The position numbers and the translations under genes are program-made. This document shows, piece after piece, positions 53,001 through 64,000 of a stretch of 64,000 nucleotides of DNA. The number at the start of each line of letters is the position of its first letter. The first letter of the stretch is position 1. The DNA is from Isoetes taiwanensis (taxonomy: Eukaryota; Streptophyta; Lycopodiopsida; Isoetales; Isoetaceae), in the NCBI GenBank assembly GCA_021234155.1, contig JAJEKV010000013.1, positions 14,051,877 through 14,115,876 of the forward strand, written 5' to 3'. Under the pieces are notes generated by a model. That model searched no databases, had not been told where the DNA came from, and saw only the letters and a program-made list of their open reading frames with translations.

Positions 53001-53695
53001 TGATAAATTATGGTTATCAATGCCTTACTCCTGACACATGGCACAACCCCGTGTCGAAAGTGGAGGTTTCTCAACAACTCCTCCTGGAGATGCAAGCTTT
53101 GGTCGACGAGGTACGTGGTTACTTGCTAGCTGCACGCAGTCGTCAAAAGAGTGTAGCAGATAAGCACAGGACCCCACGAGTCTTCCAGGTGGGTGAATCG
53201 GTTTGGCTTAAGATTAAAGTAAAACAAGCCAAGCTTAAGATTGGTAATTGCAAAAAGTTGGCACCCAGATGGGCTGGACCGTTCAAAATCACGGAACGTA
53301 TTGGGGAGCAAGCATATTGCCTGGACTTGCCACCCCGCTTAAAGATCCACAAGGTTTTTCATGTGAGTCTTCTAAAGCAGCACACCCCTGATCCAGAGGA
53401 GGTTTTGGAAACCCCAACCCTCCTGGAAATGACAGAGGAGCAGCTAGAGATAGTACCTGAAGCTCTTCTTGATCGAGCTTATAAACAGACCAGGAGGACT
53501 CAAATGCTGCAATACTTAGTCAAGTGGAAACACTTGCCAGTGGAGGATGCTACGTGGGTGATGCAAACAGATCTTGAGAAGCACTACCCGGATTTCATGC
53601 GCGAATCTCAAGGCCGCACCATCAACGATGCTATCAACCCCGCTCCCGGCGGTAAGCTTGAAGACTTGATTCGCCGAGAATCAGTAGAGGGGTAG
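52988..53695 (+). CDS. Integrase C terminus and chromodomain of the histone-bearing element
   Basis: A 235-residue frame covering the end of integrase (KLAPRWAGPFKI, VFHVSLLKQH) and a chromodomain (QYLVKWKHLPVEDATW followed by LEKHYPDF). Chromodomains in chromoviruses bind modified histone tails and bias integration (family knowledge), which is notable in an element that also encodes histones. Confidence 0.9.
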   Translation: MSPFMINYGYQCLTPDTWHNPVSKVEVSQQLLLEMQALVDEVRGYLLAARSRQKSVADKHRTPRVFQVGESVWLKIKVKQAKLKIGNCKKLAPRWAGPFKITERIGEQAYCLDLPPRLKIHKVFHVSLLKQHTPDPEEVLETPTLLEMTEEQLEIVPEALLDRAYKQTRRTQMLQYLVKWKHLPVEDATWVMQTDLEKHYPDFMRESQGRTINDAINPAPGGKLEDLIRRESVEG

Positions 53696-54266
53696 ATGCA
53701 TCGTAGTTAACAACAGTTACCGATGATGGGATCACCTTCGTGTTCCTTAGGACGTGGTGTACTGTCAATGTGGACACGACCACGAACTGCTTGTAAAGCA
53801 TGAACTTCCTTACGCCGCAATGAATTGCGAATCATAGGCATAATAGGTTCCTTGTAGATAAATTTTCTTTCATTTCTTCTAGGGGGTGGACCCTTCAACC
53901 ACAACCTAATTATTTTTATTTGTGAAAACTGATATATTGACATGTGCAGGCCAGTGAGCAGTACGTGACCTGCCCATGTATAGAGGGTTGCTGATGACCC
54001 GACTTTTCGGATTCGCTTGTTTTACATGTCTTATTTTCGTCGTCTATGATGTTTTAAAATCAGACTCCGTCCTTGAACTTCGTCTGTTGATAAGTTTGTA
54101 AAATGCACCTTGGTGCTGACACTTTGTTATTCTCAACTTCAATGCATTACTGTTTGAAATAATAAGTTATCTTCCTTTCTTAACTATATTCTTCCTAATT
54201 CAGTTTTTTTGTAGGTAACTGTCTCTGATTAATTAACCCCAATGCTGAGGACAGCATTATTTTTTT
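53696..54266 (+). other. 3' untranslated region of the element
   Basis: No coding potential seen between the end of pol and the polypurine tract. Confidence 0.5.
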
Positions 54267-54279
54267 AAGGAGGGGAGAA
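54267..54279 (+). other. Polypurine tract
   Basis: AAGGAGGGGAGAA directly before the 3' LTR. Confidence 0.85.
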
Positions 54280-55953
54280 TGTGACGTTCCACGTATTTAT
54301 ACAGTATACGTAACGTATTTATATGGTAATTATACGGTATACCTATAAATGTACTGACACGTCACCCGATAAAGGTACGCCATCATGGGGTATTGTAACA
54401 TTGGGGGTTGACCTAGAAGGGATTAAATTAGCTATGCTAATTTAATCATTAAGGATAATAACCTATAATCTAGGGATTAATATTAAATGGGTTAATTAGA
54501 CCAATAAATGCTTTGGGAAGGCCACACCGGCCTAATTGATTGGCCATGATGGGGATTTCCAAATTGGAACATCCACACGATCCCTATTGCTAATTGACTC
54601 CCAAAATTCGTCCAAGAAGGAGCAGGAGCTGGCCCTACCCATCACCCGTGCGCCACCGGACCAAGTACTTTTTAATTGTAGGTAGCTGAAGTTGAACACC
54701 AAGATCAAGAAGATGGAGATCCCCAGCGACAATGGATCGAAAAAACAAGTGGGTAGCTAGTGTAGTTGTGAATTCTAGGATAAGCGCCCCTGTTGGGCAC
54801 CTGTTTGGGTTGTGGTCTATTCTCTCTTTGTGTTTACTCGTAGGAACTAACCCTTGATTGTAAAGGTAGGTTCTCTATATATTTCGATTCGGGTTACGCT
54901 TTGTAATGGATGGATTGGTGGTTGTTAGCCTAGTGTTACTCTGGAAATGGGGAATTAAGGGGGGGTAGAGACCTCTGAGGCTATTTATTGTAGTATGCTC
55001 CTAGATAGAGCCCTGTATTATCCCGTCATATGCGGCCTGTGCACAAGAGCCCACCGGGTCATAGATGCTATAACGGCTTAGCACCGCACAAGGAACACAA
55101 GTGGTGAAGTGGAGGTCGGGTCTTGCCACGAACATAAAAGGCTCCTGGGACTACTATAGCGAGCTAGACCTGATAGCCGGTCACGTAGAGGGCCGGGTAT
55201 GGGTCTGACACTCCCTGGGTGGGAAGGTGTGACCCGTATGGGGCACCTTGCACTTTGAGTAGATTTAGGGCGCAGTAAGATGCACGGATGCGGGGTCGCT
55301 GATGCGGCCGTGCGTATTCTCTAGCTCTCGCCCATGGAGCCCTTTGATGATTACGGAAGGGGACGCTTCCACCTGCCTCATCGGACGGGGGCTTCATGAA
55401 CCCCCGGAGTAGGCTCAGCCGGGGTGATGCCTCGAGCCTGCGTCTCGGGAAGGCTATAGCGGCGCCATAGCGTGAATTGAGCCATCCGCAAAGTGTGCAC
55501 GGGGGGAGGGGCGGATGGAGTGGACAACCCTAGCCAATGTTCTATGCCGCCAACGCCATGTCAAGATTCTCGTCTGCTGATCTCTTGAGGCCCAGTAGTC
55601 GGTCGATCCTCACCGAGTCCGGATAGGGGGTAGAACCATGGGTTTGGGGTGTTTTCTTAGGTTTAGATGCATATTCTTTGCCGTTGGTATTTGGATGGAT
55701 ATGCCACCCTTCGTGGTGGTTATTTATATGTGATTTATGCTGTGTGCTAACCCTTGTATTCACGCTTCCGCGACGTAGGAGCCCCATTGAAGGCGTGGGC
55801 CGAATGACCCCTTCGTGTCCTTCTTTCGGGCATCGTATTATAGATGGCCCGAAATAGACGGAGGGCCCTGCTCATGGCGCGTTGGTCGCCATGGGAGGGG
55901 AAAGTCCCCGTATGTATACGTCCGAGGGTCGTATATGTTCAGGGAGCGTCACA
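54280..55953 (+). repeat. 3' LTR (1674 bp)
   Basis: TGTGACG at the left and CGTCACA at the right are a perfect 7-bp inverted terminal pair. It is followed by CATTT (55954-55958). Confidence 0.95.
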
Positions 55954-55958
55954 CATTT

Positions 55959-56845
55959 TGTGAGCCTTTTCTTTGATCCTTCACCCATATTAAGTACATG
56001 CTGCTACAATTGCTGATTGAAGAGAATTCTTCGATGATATGTGAAATTGATGCAATTTTGACACACGGAGCCATACTCATGTAGGAGATTAGATTTAAAG
56101 TGTTGTTCTATTACTTCCATCGATTGATATTTATAGAAAATGACATGGTTTTGGTCCTTTAAGCCAAGTGATTGCATGTTCAAACTTTAATTGTGATTAC
56201 ATTGGCTAAAATGATTCATCCTTGAAAATCGCATTTCATATACTGTAAAAATCTATGTTATGCCAAAGCTTGGTCTTTACATTCTAGAAAAGAGCAACAA
56301 TATAGTCTGCACACCCACAAAACTTTCAGTAATTTTCTTGTAATAACTATCTAACTGGCACTTTGTTTTCTAGAAGTTGTGTAAACTTGGATCTACTTCT
56401 TAAATGAAATCAATTACAATAACATTTAATGTTTAATATTTATCCATAATTGCAAGGTGGTTGTTGTTTTCCCTTGAAGAAATGAAAAATTAAAATTTAT
56501 GGGTAATTTAATTTAACATCCACTATCATCCAAAACCATTGAACTATAGAAGCCTCGAATTTATTCAAGAATTTAAGCCTCGAATCCAAGATTAAATGAT
56601 GAAACGGACCTGCCCCTTGGCCTAGGCCGTTGCACTAAATAACTCGAGTAGAGACAATCAACACATCCGAAACTTCTATTCACAACCAAATAATCACAAC
56701 TTCCATTGATAAAGTTTGGGTACAATCAAATAATTTACCTAGGCCCAAGGCCACACATGCTTGGAAAAAAAAATTCTCTTTTCGCCCATATCAAAATACA
56801 CACATAACATACACAACACCCAAGCCAACCCCTTCACCCCCATGC
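55959..56845. other. Intergenic, no gene seen
   Basis: AT-rich host-like sequence to the right of the element; nothing recognisable. Confidence 0.45.
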
Positions 56846-57109
56846 TTAATTGGCCCTTTGATCTTCCCCCTCCTCGGAAGTGACCGAGGAGGAGTCGCCA
56901 GAGCTACCCTCGGAAGACTCTCCATCCGTCTCCGGGTCTTGGGCCTCAATCTGGGGATGCCTTTGCGCATAATACAACTCCCTAAACGAAGATATTAGGA
57001 TCTCATAAACTCGCTCCTTAGACATTAAAGCCGCTCGGCCTCTGTCTCGTTGAACTACCAAGTAACAAAAGAGTCTAGGTCCAACACAATCGTGGCTTCA
57101 GGACGTGCC
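56846..57109 (-). other. Unrecognised minus-strand frame with acidic Ser-rich C terminus
   Basis: An ATG at 57109 (minus) opens a frame (MARPEATIVLDLDSFVTW) that stops after 18 codons. Reading continues in another frame from 57061 to 56846 and ends in an acidic tail (DGESSEGSSGDSSSVTSEEG). It could be the N-terminal ORF of another retroelement. No family recognised. Confidence 0.2.
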
Positions 57110-58651
57110 ATCTTACAACACAGCAAACATCGGGGGTTAGTCCACAAGGACTAAGTGGGGAGGGACATTGGGATCATCAAATTCATGCATAACAATAAAA
57201 ATAACAATAATACGTGATTTACCTGGTACGTTGATACTCCCCTGCAAGGTTAGTACATTCTATGACTACCATTTTCCATGCATACTATATGCCAAGCGTA
57301 ATCCTTGGGTGGCGACCCCAAGGAGACCACTCTCTCCATCTGTACGTACAGGGTTCAACTCATCCGTCAGGCCATCTGGCACGGATGCGGAGTTACACGG
57401 TGGGCCGTTGAATGCACCCCACCCCTCCGAAGGTGGGCCGTTGAATGCAATGCACAACATTCTTGAAACAAGTGCACTACATCCATAATACCATCTCAGA
57501 TACATAAGACAATTCCGTAAGGTGCCCCCATACCCCATTCATACTTATAGAGCAATCTTAAATGCACACATAGACATCCCACATCATATACTAGCTAGGC
57601 AGATTCTTTCCCCTAATCCTGGACTGGCACACATTCAATGGCATCTTGGTCTTATGGGATTTATTTACCTAGCGGGTTGGTAGAGGTACTACAATTTGTA
57701 GACAACTTAAGGGTTTTAAGCTCTAACTTATAAACAACTTAAAGGTGTTAAGGTTTAACTTTAAAATAAGGTTTAAAGGTCTGGGGATCCTGGACCCTGG
57801 TATCCCCCTGCAATGAAAATCAGAAATTCACTGTAATAGTTTCGTGGGCGCCAACAGCGGCCCCTTTTTGGCTGGCCGACCAGATCCACAAGCTCGCCTC
57901 AGGCAGAGGATCATGTCCAAATACATTCAGCGTGCACGAAACTAGCTTTAGAGTAGGAACCAGAGTGAGAAGACAATCGATAGGCTTTACTAGGGCAAGG
58001 TGATAGGCAGACAGAAAGAAAGTGTTACAGCATACCAAAGCAAGAGTGGGTTCATAAGATCGGATGATCGAGTTCAAGCAGAGCCTGCCGGATTTGGGAG
58101 CACAAAACTAATGGGCATGACAGATTTTATTTACGAACTGGAGTTTGGCTTACATGCAGATGGCGGCATGCTTCAGGAACTCAGCTCTACATAATCCGTC
58201 TCCAATCAGGCCGAAAATCAATACAAAGATCAAATCCCCACCTTAGTTTTAGCTTTGAACTCTTGTTTTCTTGCTGCGCTTCCAATTTGATCAGCCCAAC
58301 CGAATCTGCTTACTTCTCCTTTAGCCCATCCGGCTACTCCTTCTGCTCTTAAATACTTTTTGCCCTAAGAACACTTGGCAAGATCAATTCCAGGATCAGG
58401 CCAGATGGTGCCTTGGCATGCCACATGCATCTCTGAGCGGATTCTTTCAGCCACGATTCTTTCCTTCCCCTGATTTTAGTGTGCTCACACTTTTAGCATT
58501 CAATTTATTAAGGTTTTAAGTTACCTTAGCTAAAGTTTTTATTTGGATTTAAATGGCGCCCCCAACACACCCATAGAACATATCAACACAATCCGATACT
58601 GACAACTAGAACATGCAACTATAAGCTAGTCCAAGCGACTAGGTTCGTTAC
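57110..58651 (-). other. Region holding the 3' LTR of the minus-strand gypsy; far end unresolved
   Basis: Read on the minus strand, a purine tract (AAGGTGAGAA) is followed at 58652 by TGTAACGAACC, a typical LTR start. The LTR extends leftward, but I could not fix its other end or a target duplication. GGTGGGCCGTTGAATGCA is duplicated at about 57399-57443. No gene seen. Confidence 0.5.
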
Positions 58652-60960
58652 ATTCTCACCTTGTAAAAATCAACTCATGTCCTCATGAGTTATGGGAAAG
58701 GTCGGATATAACTTCTTGAACTTGTCAGCGTCTTCCCATGTCGCATCCTCTTGCGGATATTGGACTAGGTATTTCTCTATGGTGCGATTCCTCAGTACCC
58801 TAGTATCAACTCGCAAAATTGCTTGTGGCTTTATTGCGAGTGTCTCTTCTACTGCAACCAAATTATCCTGAGGCAATATATGTGATGGATCACTGAGATA
58901 CTTGCGTAAGTTGCTAACATGGAATACATTATGGACCTTGATGTCAATAGGCAATTCCAAACGGTATGCAGCCTTGCCGATCCTCTGTATGATTCTAAAA
59001 GGACCTGCATATCTAGGTGCTAGTTTGCCAGCCTTCTTAAACTTCAATGTACCCTGCTTAGGGTTAATCTTCAGGAACACCATATCATTCTCCTGGAATT
59101 CTAAAGGTCTTCTCTGTTTATCTGCATACTCCTTTTGTCGGTTCTGCGCTTTGGCAATATTTTATCTAATAATTCGGAGCTGTGTCCCAATATCCTCTCC
59201 CATGGTCTGGACCAAATCAATTTTACACTGCGGACTACACCAAGTCAAGGGATATCAGCATTCTTGCCCATATACTGCTTCAAATGGGCTCATCTTTATG
59301 GAATCTTGATACGTATTGTTGTAGGCAAACTCAACTAAATGCAGATAAGATTCCCGAGTGTGCGGATGTTCAGGAACATACATCCGGAGCATGTCCTCGA
59401 CAACCTGCTTAACTCTTTCAACTTGACCATTGGTTTGAGGATGATAGGCTGTACTCATCCGTAATTGGGTTCCAACCCCGTGGAATAATGCTTGCCAAAA
59501 CTAGCCAACAAAGCGCGTGTCTCGGTCTGACACAATAACCTTAGGCATACCATGCAGACGGAATATATCCTTGATAAAAATCTTAGCAATATCTGCAGCA
59601 GTAGCCGTGATTTTGGTTGGCATAAAGTGGGCTTGCTTGGTGAGACGATCCGTTACTACATAGATGGAATCATATCCTGCTCGTGTCTTGGGCAATCCCA
59701 CAATAAAATCCATACCTATACTTTCCCATTTTGTGTCAGGAATATCCAATGGTTGCAATTCCCCTGGAACCTTTTGGTGAGAGGCTTTCACCTTCTGGCA
59801 TGGTAAACATCTGGTTACATAGCTTAAGATTTCCTTCTTCATGCTAGTCCAAAAGAACTGCTTACGGACCTTACGAAGAGTTTTCTAAACTCCTGGATGA
59901 CCCGATACTGGACTATCATGAGCTTCTTTCATAATCTGTTGTTTAAGCTCGGCATTATCTGGTATGCACAACCGATTGTGGTAGAATAACTTGGATGCTT
60001 CAATCTTATAGGGATTCTTGTTTTCTCCTTGCTCAAGTGCTGCTACTATAGGCTGAAAATACGGATCCTCCCGGATCAACTTCGTGAGATTGCTGTCCCA
60101 TTGCGTATTAGCAACACTAACGGCGGCACAGTATGATCGTCGGGACAACGCATCTGCAATTACGTTATCTTTCCCGGGCTGGTACATTATGGTGAGATCA
60201 TACTCCTGTAGTAGTTGCATCCATCGTTTCTGGCGATTATTTAGCTGAGGCTGCGTTAGGAAATACTTAAGACTCTGATGATCAGTCTTGAGGAGAAATC
60301 TTCTACCCAAAAGGTAATGCCTCCATAATTTTAAAGCATGCACACGTGGGTTAGGTAATTCCGTTCAGCTGGATTAAGTTTCTTTGATGCATACGCACAC
60401 ACATGGCCATCTTGTAATAAAGCACATCCAATCCCAGTGCCTGAGGCGTCAGTTACCACACAAAAGTCCCGCTCCATAGATAGAATCTTTAAAATGGGTG
60501 CATGCGTCAGGGCATCTTTTAAGATTTGAAAACTTTGGTCACATACCTCTGACCATTGGAATGCTAACTCTTTTTGAAGTAGGGTGGTCAATGGAGCTGC
60601 TTTCCTGGAAAAATGCTTTACAAACTTGCGATAATATCCAGCTAATCCTATGAATGCCCGGATTTCCCTTACAGATTGAGGTTGCGGCCATTCTTGTATA
60701 GCTTTTACGTTTTCAGGATCCGGCTCAATTCCCTTGTTGGAGACAACATGGCCTAAATAAATCAACTGCTCTTGAGCAAAACTGCATTTGGAAAGCTTAC
60801 CATAAAGCTTATGTTGCCTTAAAAGCTTTAAAACTGAGCGCAAATGTTCAACGTGCTCTTCAAGTGTTTTGGAATAAATCAGAATATCGTCGAAAAAAAC
60901 AAGCACAAATTGGTCAAGATGGGCCCGAAAAATATCATTCATAAGCCTCATAAAAGTAGC
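58652..60960 (-). mobile_element. Ty3/gypsy element fragment, minus strand (RT to 3' end)
   Basis: Minus-strand pol runs from mid-RT (60951, [15 protein letters not shown]) through FDDILIYSK, RNase H ([18 protein letters not shown]), integrase (CLPCQKVKASHQ, MDFIVGLPKT, SDRDTRF, HPQTNGQVERVKQ) to a GPF domain and a chromodomain-like end (EKYLVQYPQEDATWED) at 58690-58790. It has stops or shifts between domains (near 60340, 59870, 59480 and 59160). The element is truncated at 60960, where a plus-strand copy of the same family begins. Confidence 0.92.
59813..60960 (-). repeat. Left arm of 1.15-kb inverted repeat
   Basis: Reverse complement of 62840-63987 with only scattered differences (e.g. 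in the RNase H block about one or two substitutions per 70-80 bases). The spacer is about 1.88 kb and holds gag, protease and the start of RT of the plus-strand copy. Confidence 0.9.
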
Positions 60961-61033
60961 TTGGTTAAAAGGGATCGAGTTTTATTTTCAAGTTAAGAAA
61001 ACTTCCGACCTATTAAAGGCAACCATTGCCGAC

Positions 61034-61891
61034 ATGTTATTAACTGGACCCGCCAAGATCTGGTGGGAAGAGTATAAGAAGGCTAACCATCTTCTTCTGA
61101 GCCAGATCACGTGGAGTACCTTCAAGGTAGCATTTAAACTCCATTATTTACCTGCTGGGTTTGAGCTAGAGCAGATGAACAAGTTTCAGAATTTGGTTCA
61201 AGAAGATACAGTAGAAGTATACGCCAATGCATTTAGGGCATTGCAACCGTATGGACCCACTATGACGGTGGCCCAATTAGCTGACAAGTTTATTCGTGGG
61301 ATTAAGCCGGAGTTGACTTTGTTAGTTAGAGGGGTAACCTATTCCAGTTTAGAAGAAGCTATCCGAGTCTCCAAGTTCAAAGAGCAAGTCCAGAGTCGGA
61401 TCACCAAAAGCCGAGAGGAAACCGCCCAAAAGGAGTACCCTCATAAGCAGAGAGAAAGATCTTTTGTGGCTTCTGGAGATACTCGGGGAAATACACGTCC
61501 TACTCAAGAGAGGCGGTCAAATGGACCAAGCCGGATGAGTTCCGAGGAGCAGGAACGTTGCCGCCGAGAAAGATTGTGTTATTATTGCAAAGAAGCTGGG
61601 CATATTTCAGCTCGCTGTCCTAAGAAGTGGCAAAATAGGGGCAATGCAGGACCGCAAGCTAGCGGGAACCCGAGAGACTGGAATAGGCCCGTAGTGAGTA
61701 CGCCAAGTGCTAGTGGACCTCGGAATACTCGTACAGAGGAGAGGCCTACACGAGCTAAAGCAGTCACATTGGAGGAAGCAGGAGCAGCACCAATGCGTGC
61801 ATACGCCATTGGTGGAGATCCTGCTGAGTATATTGCTACTGATGTTATCCATCTACCAGGTAGCATTCGAACGCAACTTTTTCATTTTTAG
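61034..61891 (+). CDS. gag of the plus-strand gypsy fragment (5'-truncated)
   Basis: Capsid-type domain with TGPAKIWWEEYKKANHL and ADKFIRGIKPEL, then an Arg/Ser-rich linker and an intact zinc knuckle CYYCKEAGHISARC (CX2CX4HX4C) at about 61578-61620. It ends at a TAG two codons before the protease IDSGST motif. The open frame begins upstream of 61034; the true gag start is lost at the junction. Confidence 0.88.
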   Translation: MLLTGPAKIWWEEYKKANHLLLSQITWSTFKVAFKLHYLPAGFELEQMNKFQNLVQEDTVEVYANAFRALQPYGPTMTVAQLADKFIRGIKPELTLLVRGVTYSSLEEAIRVSKFKEQVQSRITKSREETAQKEYPHKQRERSFVASGDTRGNTRPTQERRSNGPSRMSSEEQERCRRERLCYYCKEAGHISARCPKKWQNRGNAGPQASGNPRDWNRPVVSTPSASGPRNTRTEERPTRAKAVTLEEAGAAPMRAYAIGGDPAEYIATDVIHLPGSIRTQLFHF

Positions 61892-63811
61892 ATTGACAGT
61901 GGTAGCACACACAATTGTATTTCGCCTAGATTGGTTGCTCAGATGGGTTTGAATGTCATTGCACGGAATCCTAGATCTGTAGAGTTAGCAGATGGTGTGA
62001 TTAAGATGTCGGATGGGTTTGTGCCTCGCTTGGACTTTAAACTTTGTGGGCTAAAGTTTCATACTAACTTTGAAGTCCTTGATCTGGGTAAGTATGATTT
62101 AATCCTCGGAATGTCCTGGTTGAAAGCCGTAGGGGCCTACATCGATTGTAAAGGCAAGGCTGTCCTTTGCACCTTGTCAAATGGTTCTATCAAGAGATTG
62201 GGTAGTCGCCCTATGCTCTCTGGGCCTTCCGTGTTGACCTGCAAGCAGGCAAAGCGCTATTTGCGCAAGGGAGGAATCATGTATGTTGGAATGATAAGTA
62301 AAGCTGCAGAAATACCAGAAACTATTATTCCAAAAGCTATTCAAGAGGTGTTAGAAGAATTCAGGGACGTGTTTCCTAACAAGTTAACAGAACTGCCTCC
62401 CTTTCGTGAGGTGAATCACGATATTGAGTTGCTTCCAGGATCTGCACCACCTTCGTGACCTCCTTATCGCTTTAATGTGGTAGAGATGGCAGAACTTAAA
62501 AAGCAGCTTGAAGAATTGGTAGAGCAAGGCTTTATTAGGCCTAGCACATCTCCATTTGGAGCTCCTGTCTTATTTGTAAAGAAGAAGGATGGAAGTCTGC
62601 GTTTGTGTATAGACTATAGGCTGTTAAATCAGGTAACCATCAAGAATGGTTACGCTTTGCCACGAGTGGATAATCGATTTGATCAATTAAGTGGCAGCAA
62701 GTTCTTTTCAAAAATTGACTTGCGATCTGGCTACCACCAGATCCGGATTAAGGAAGAGGATATCCCTAAAACTGCTTTTCACACCAGATATGGCCATTAT
62801 GAATTTGTGGTAATGCCATTTGGACTTACCAATGCACCAGCTACTTTTATGAGGCTTATGAACGATATTTTTCGGGCCCATCTTGACCAATTTGTGCTTG
62901 TGTTTTTCGACGATATTCTGATTTATTCCAAAACACTTGAAGAGCACGTTAAACATTTGCGCTCAGTTTTAAAGCTTTTAAGGCAACATAAGCTTTATGG
63001 TAAGCTTTCCAAATACAGTTTTGCTCAAGAGCAGTTGATTTATTTAGGCCATGTTGTCTCCAACAAGGGAATTGAGCCGGATCCTGAAAAAGCAAAAGTT
63101 ATACAAGAATGGCCGCAACCTCAATCTGTAAGGGAAATCCGGGCATTCATAGGATTAGCTGGATATTATCGCAAGTTTGTAAAGCATTTTTCCAGGAAAG
63201 CAGCTCCATTGACCACCCTACTTCAAAAAGAGTTAGCATTCCAATGGTCAGAGGTATGCGACCAAAGTTTTCAAATCTTAAAAGATGCCCTGACGCATGC
63301 ACCCATTTTAAAGATTCCATCTATGGAGCGGGACTTTTGTGTGGTAACTGATGCCTCAGGCACTGGGATTGGATGTGCTTTATTACAAGATGGCCATGTG
63401 TGTGCGTATGCATCAAAGAAACTTAATCCAGCTGAACGGAATTACCCAACCCATGATTTGGAAATGCTTGCAATTGTGCATGCTTTAAAATTATGGAGGC
63501 ATTATCTTTTGGGTAGAAGATTTCTCCTCAAGACTGATCATCAGAGTCTTAAGTATTTCCTAACGCAGCCTCAGCTAAATAATCACCAGAAACGATGGAT
63601 GCAACTACTACAGGAGTATGATCTCACCATAATGTATCAGCCCAGGAAAGATAACGTAATTGCAGATACGTTGTCCCGACGATCATACTGTGCCGCCATT
63701 AGTGTTGCTAATACGCAATGGGACAGCAATCTCACGCAATTGATCCGGGAGGATCCGTATTTTCAGCCTATAGTAGCAGCACTTGAGCAAAGAAAACAAG
63801 AATCCCTATAA
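61892..63811 (+). pseudogene. Protease, RT and RNase H of the plus-strand gypsy fragment
   Basis: Protease DSGSTHNCIS directly after the TAG; GKYDLILGMSWL; one TGA at 62456. RT is otherwise complete: [47 protein letters not shown] and [15 protein letters not shown]. RNase [29 protein letters not shown] and [12 protein letters not shown]. This is the most complete RT in the window. Confidence 0.92.
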
Positions 63812-63987
63812 GATTGAAGCATCCAAGTTATTCTACCACAATCGGTTGTGCATACCAGATAATCCCGAGCTTAAACAACAGATTATGAAAGAAGCTCATG
63901 ATAGTCCAGTATCGGGTCATCCAGGAGTTCAGAAAACTCTTCGTAAGGTCTGTAAGCAGTTCTTTTGGCCTAGCATGAAGAAGGAAA
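62840..63987 (+). repeat. Right arm of 1.15-kb inverted repeat
   Basis: Pairs with 59813-60960. Similarity appears to stop just before the window end (GAAGGAAAT followed by different sequence), so another break may lie at about 63990. Confidence 0.85.
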
Positions 63988-64000
63988 TGCAGTAGAAGAG

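Larger units (their letters stand above)
42650..55953 (+). mobile_element. 13.3-kb Ty3/gypsy chromovirus carrying core-histone genes
   Basis: A complete LTR element: 5' LTR 42650-44329, primer-binding site, a leader of about 570 bp, four additional reading frames (44918-48659), gag, protease, RT, RNase H, integrase and a chromodomain, polypurine tract, 3' LTR 54280-55953, and CATTT duplications on both sides. Pol order and chromodomain place it among Ty3/gypsy chromoviruses. The extra frames precede gag on the same strand and encode an unknown protein leading into histone H3, an H4-like/H2A-like fusion, and an H2B-like protein. Pol is broken repeatedly, so this copy cannot move unaided. The perfect target duplication shows it inserted as one unit, histone region included. 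Confidence 0.95.
60961..64000 (+). mobile_element. Ty3/gypsy element fragment, plus strand, 5'-truncated, runs off window
   Basis: Begins inside gag and continues through protease, RT, RNase H and the start of integrase. The same family as the minus-strand fragment: their RT-RNase H parts are nearly identical. The reading frame stays the same from 61034 to 63811, broken only by TAG at 61889-61891 and TGA at 62456-62458; it then shifts near 63790 into the frame of the integrase start (HDSPVSGHPGVQ). Confidence 0.92.

Overview
This window is nuclear DNA of a land plant. It holds two class III (secretory) peroxidase genes with the usual four-exon layout, a single-exon Toc159-family chloroplast-import GTPase, remnants of a HEI10-like meiotic gene, and many Ty3/gypsy elements primed by initiator tRNA-Met. 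Gene density is low and all recognisable pol genes are Ty3/gypsy, as in a large repeat-rich genome. I cannot name the species; a fern, lycophyte or other non-flowering plant would fit but is a guess.

Layout. 0-9.4 kb is transposon debris: a coiled-coil remnant, a decayed Ulp1-like protease, a decayed FCP1/NIF-type phosphatase, a minus-strand DDE transposase with recognisable motifs, and clusters of a GTACAT motif. 9.4-13.1 kb is intergenic with old tandem repeats. 13.2-22.6 kb holds the tandem peroxidase pair; intron 3 of the second is interrupted by a young 5.0-kb gypsy element (239-bp LTRs, 2 differences, GAATG target duplication). 22.6-31.6 kb is intergenic with a LINE ORF1 remnant, a near-perfect 54-bp hairpin abutting a 733-bp foldback element, HEI10-like exons and a PDH-E2-like exon. 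The Toc159-family gene is at 31.7-34.0 kb. 34-42.6 kb has no gene I can support.

The most striking object is a 13.3-kb LTR retrotransposon at 42650-55953 (LTRs about 1.68 kb, TGTGACG...CGTCACA ends, CATTT target duplication). Between its primer-binding site and gag it carries about 3.7 kb of extra coding sequence. One reading frame is unmistakably histone H3. The next, a 469-residue protein, has an H4-like fold followed by an H2A-like fold, and the third ORF is H2B-like. The element therefore appears to encode all four core histones, with H4 and H2A fused. A consensus splice donor lies in its leader, and acceptor-like sequences lie just before three of the extra ORFs, suggesting retrovirus-style spliced subgenomic messages. 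Its pol is broken in many places, while the histone ORFs are largely open. I know of no described element like this but could not search.

56-64 kb holds two further copies of another gypsy family lying head to head, giving a 1.15-kb inverted repeat; the right copy runs off the window.
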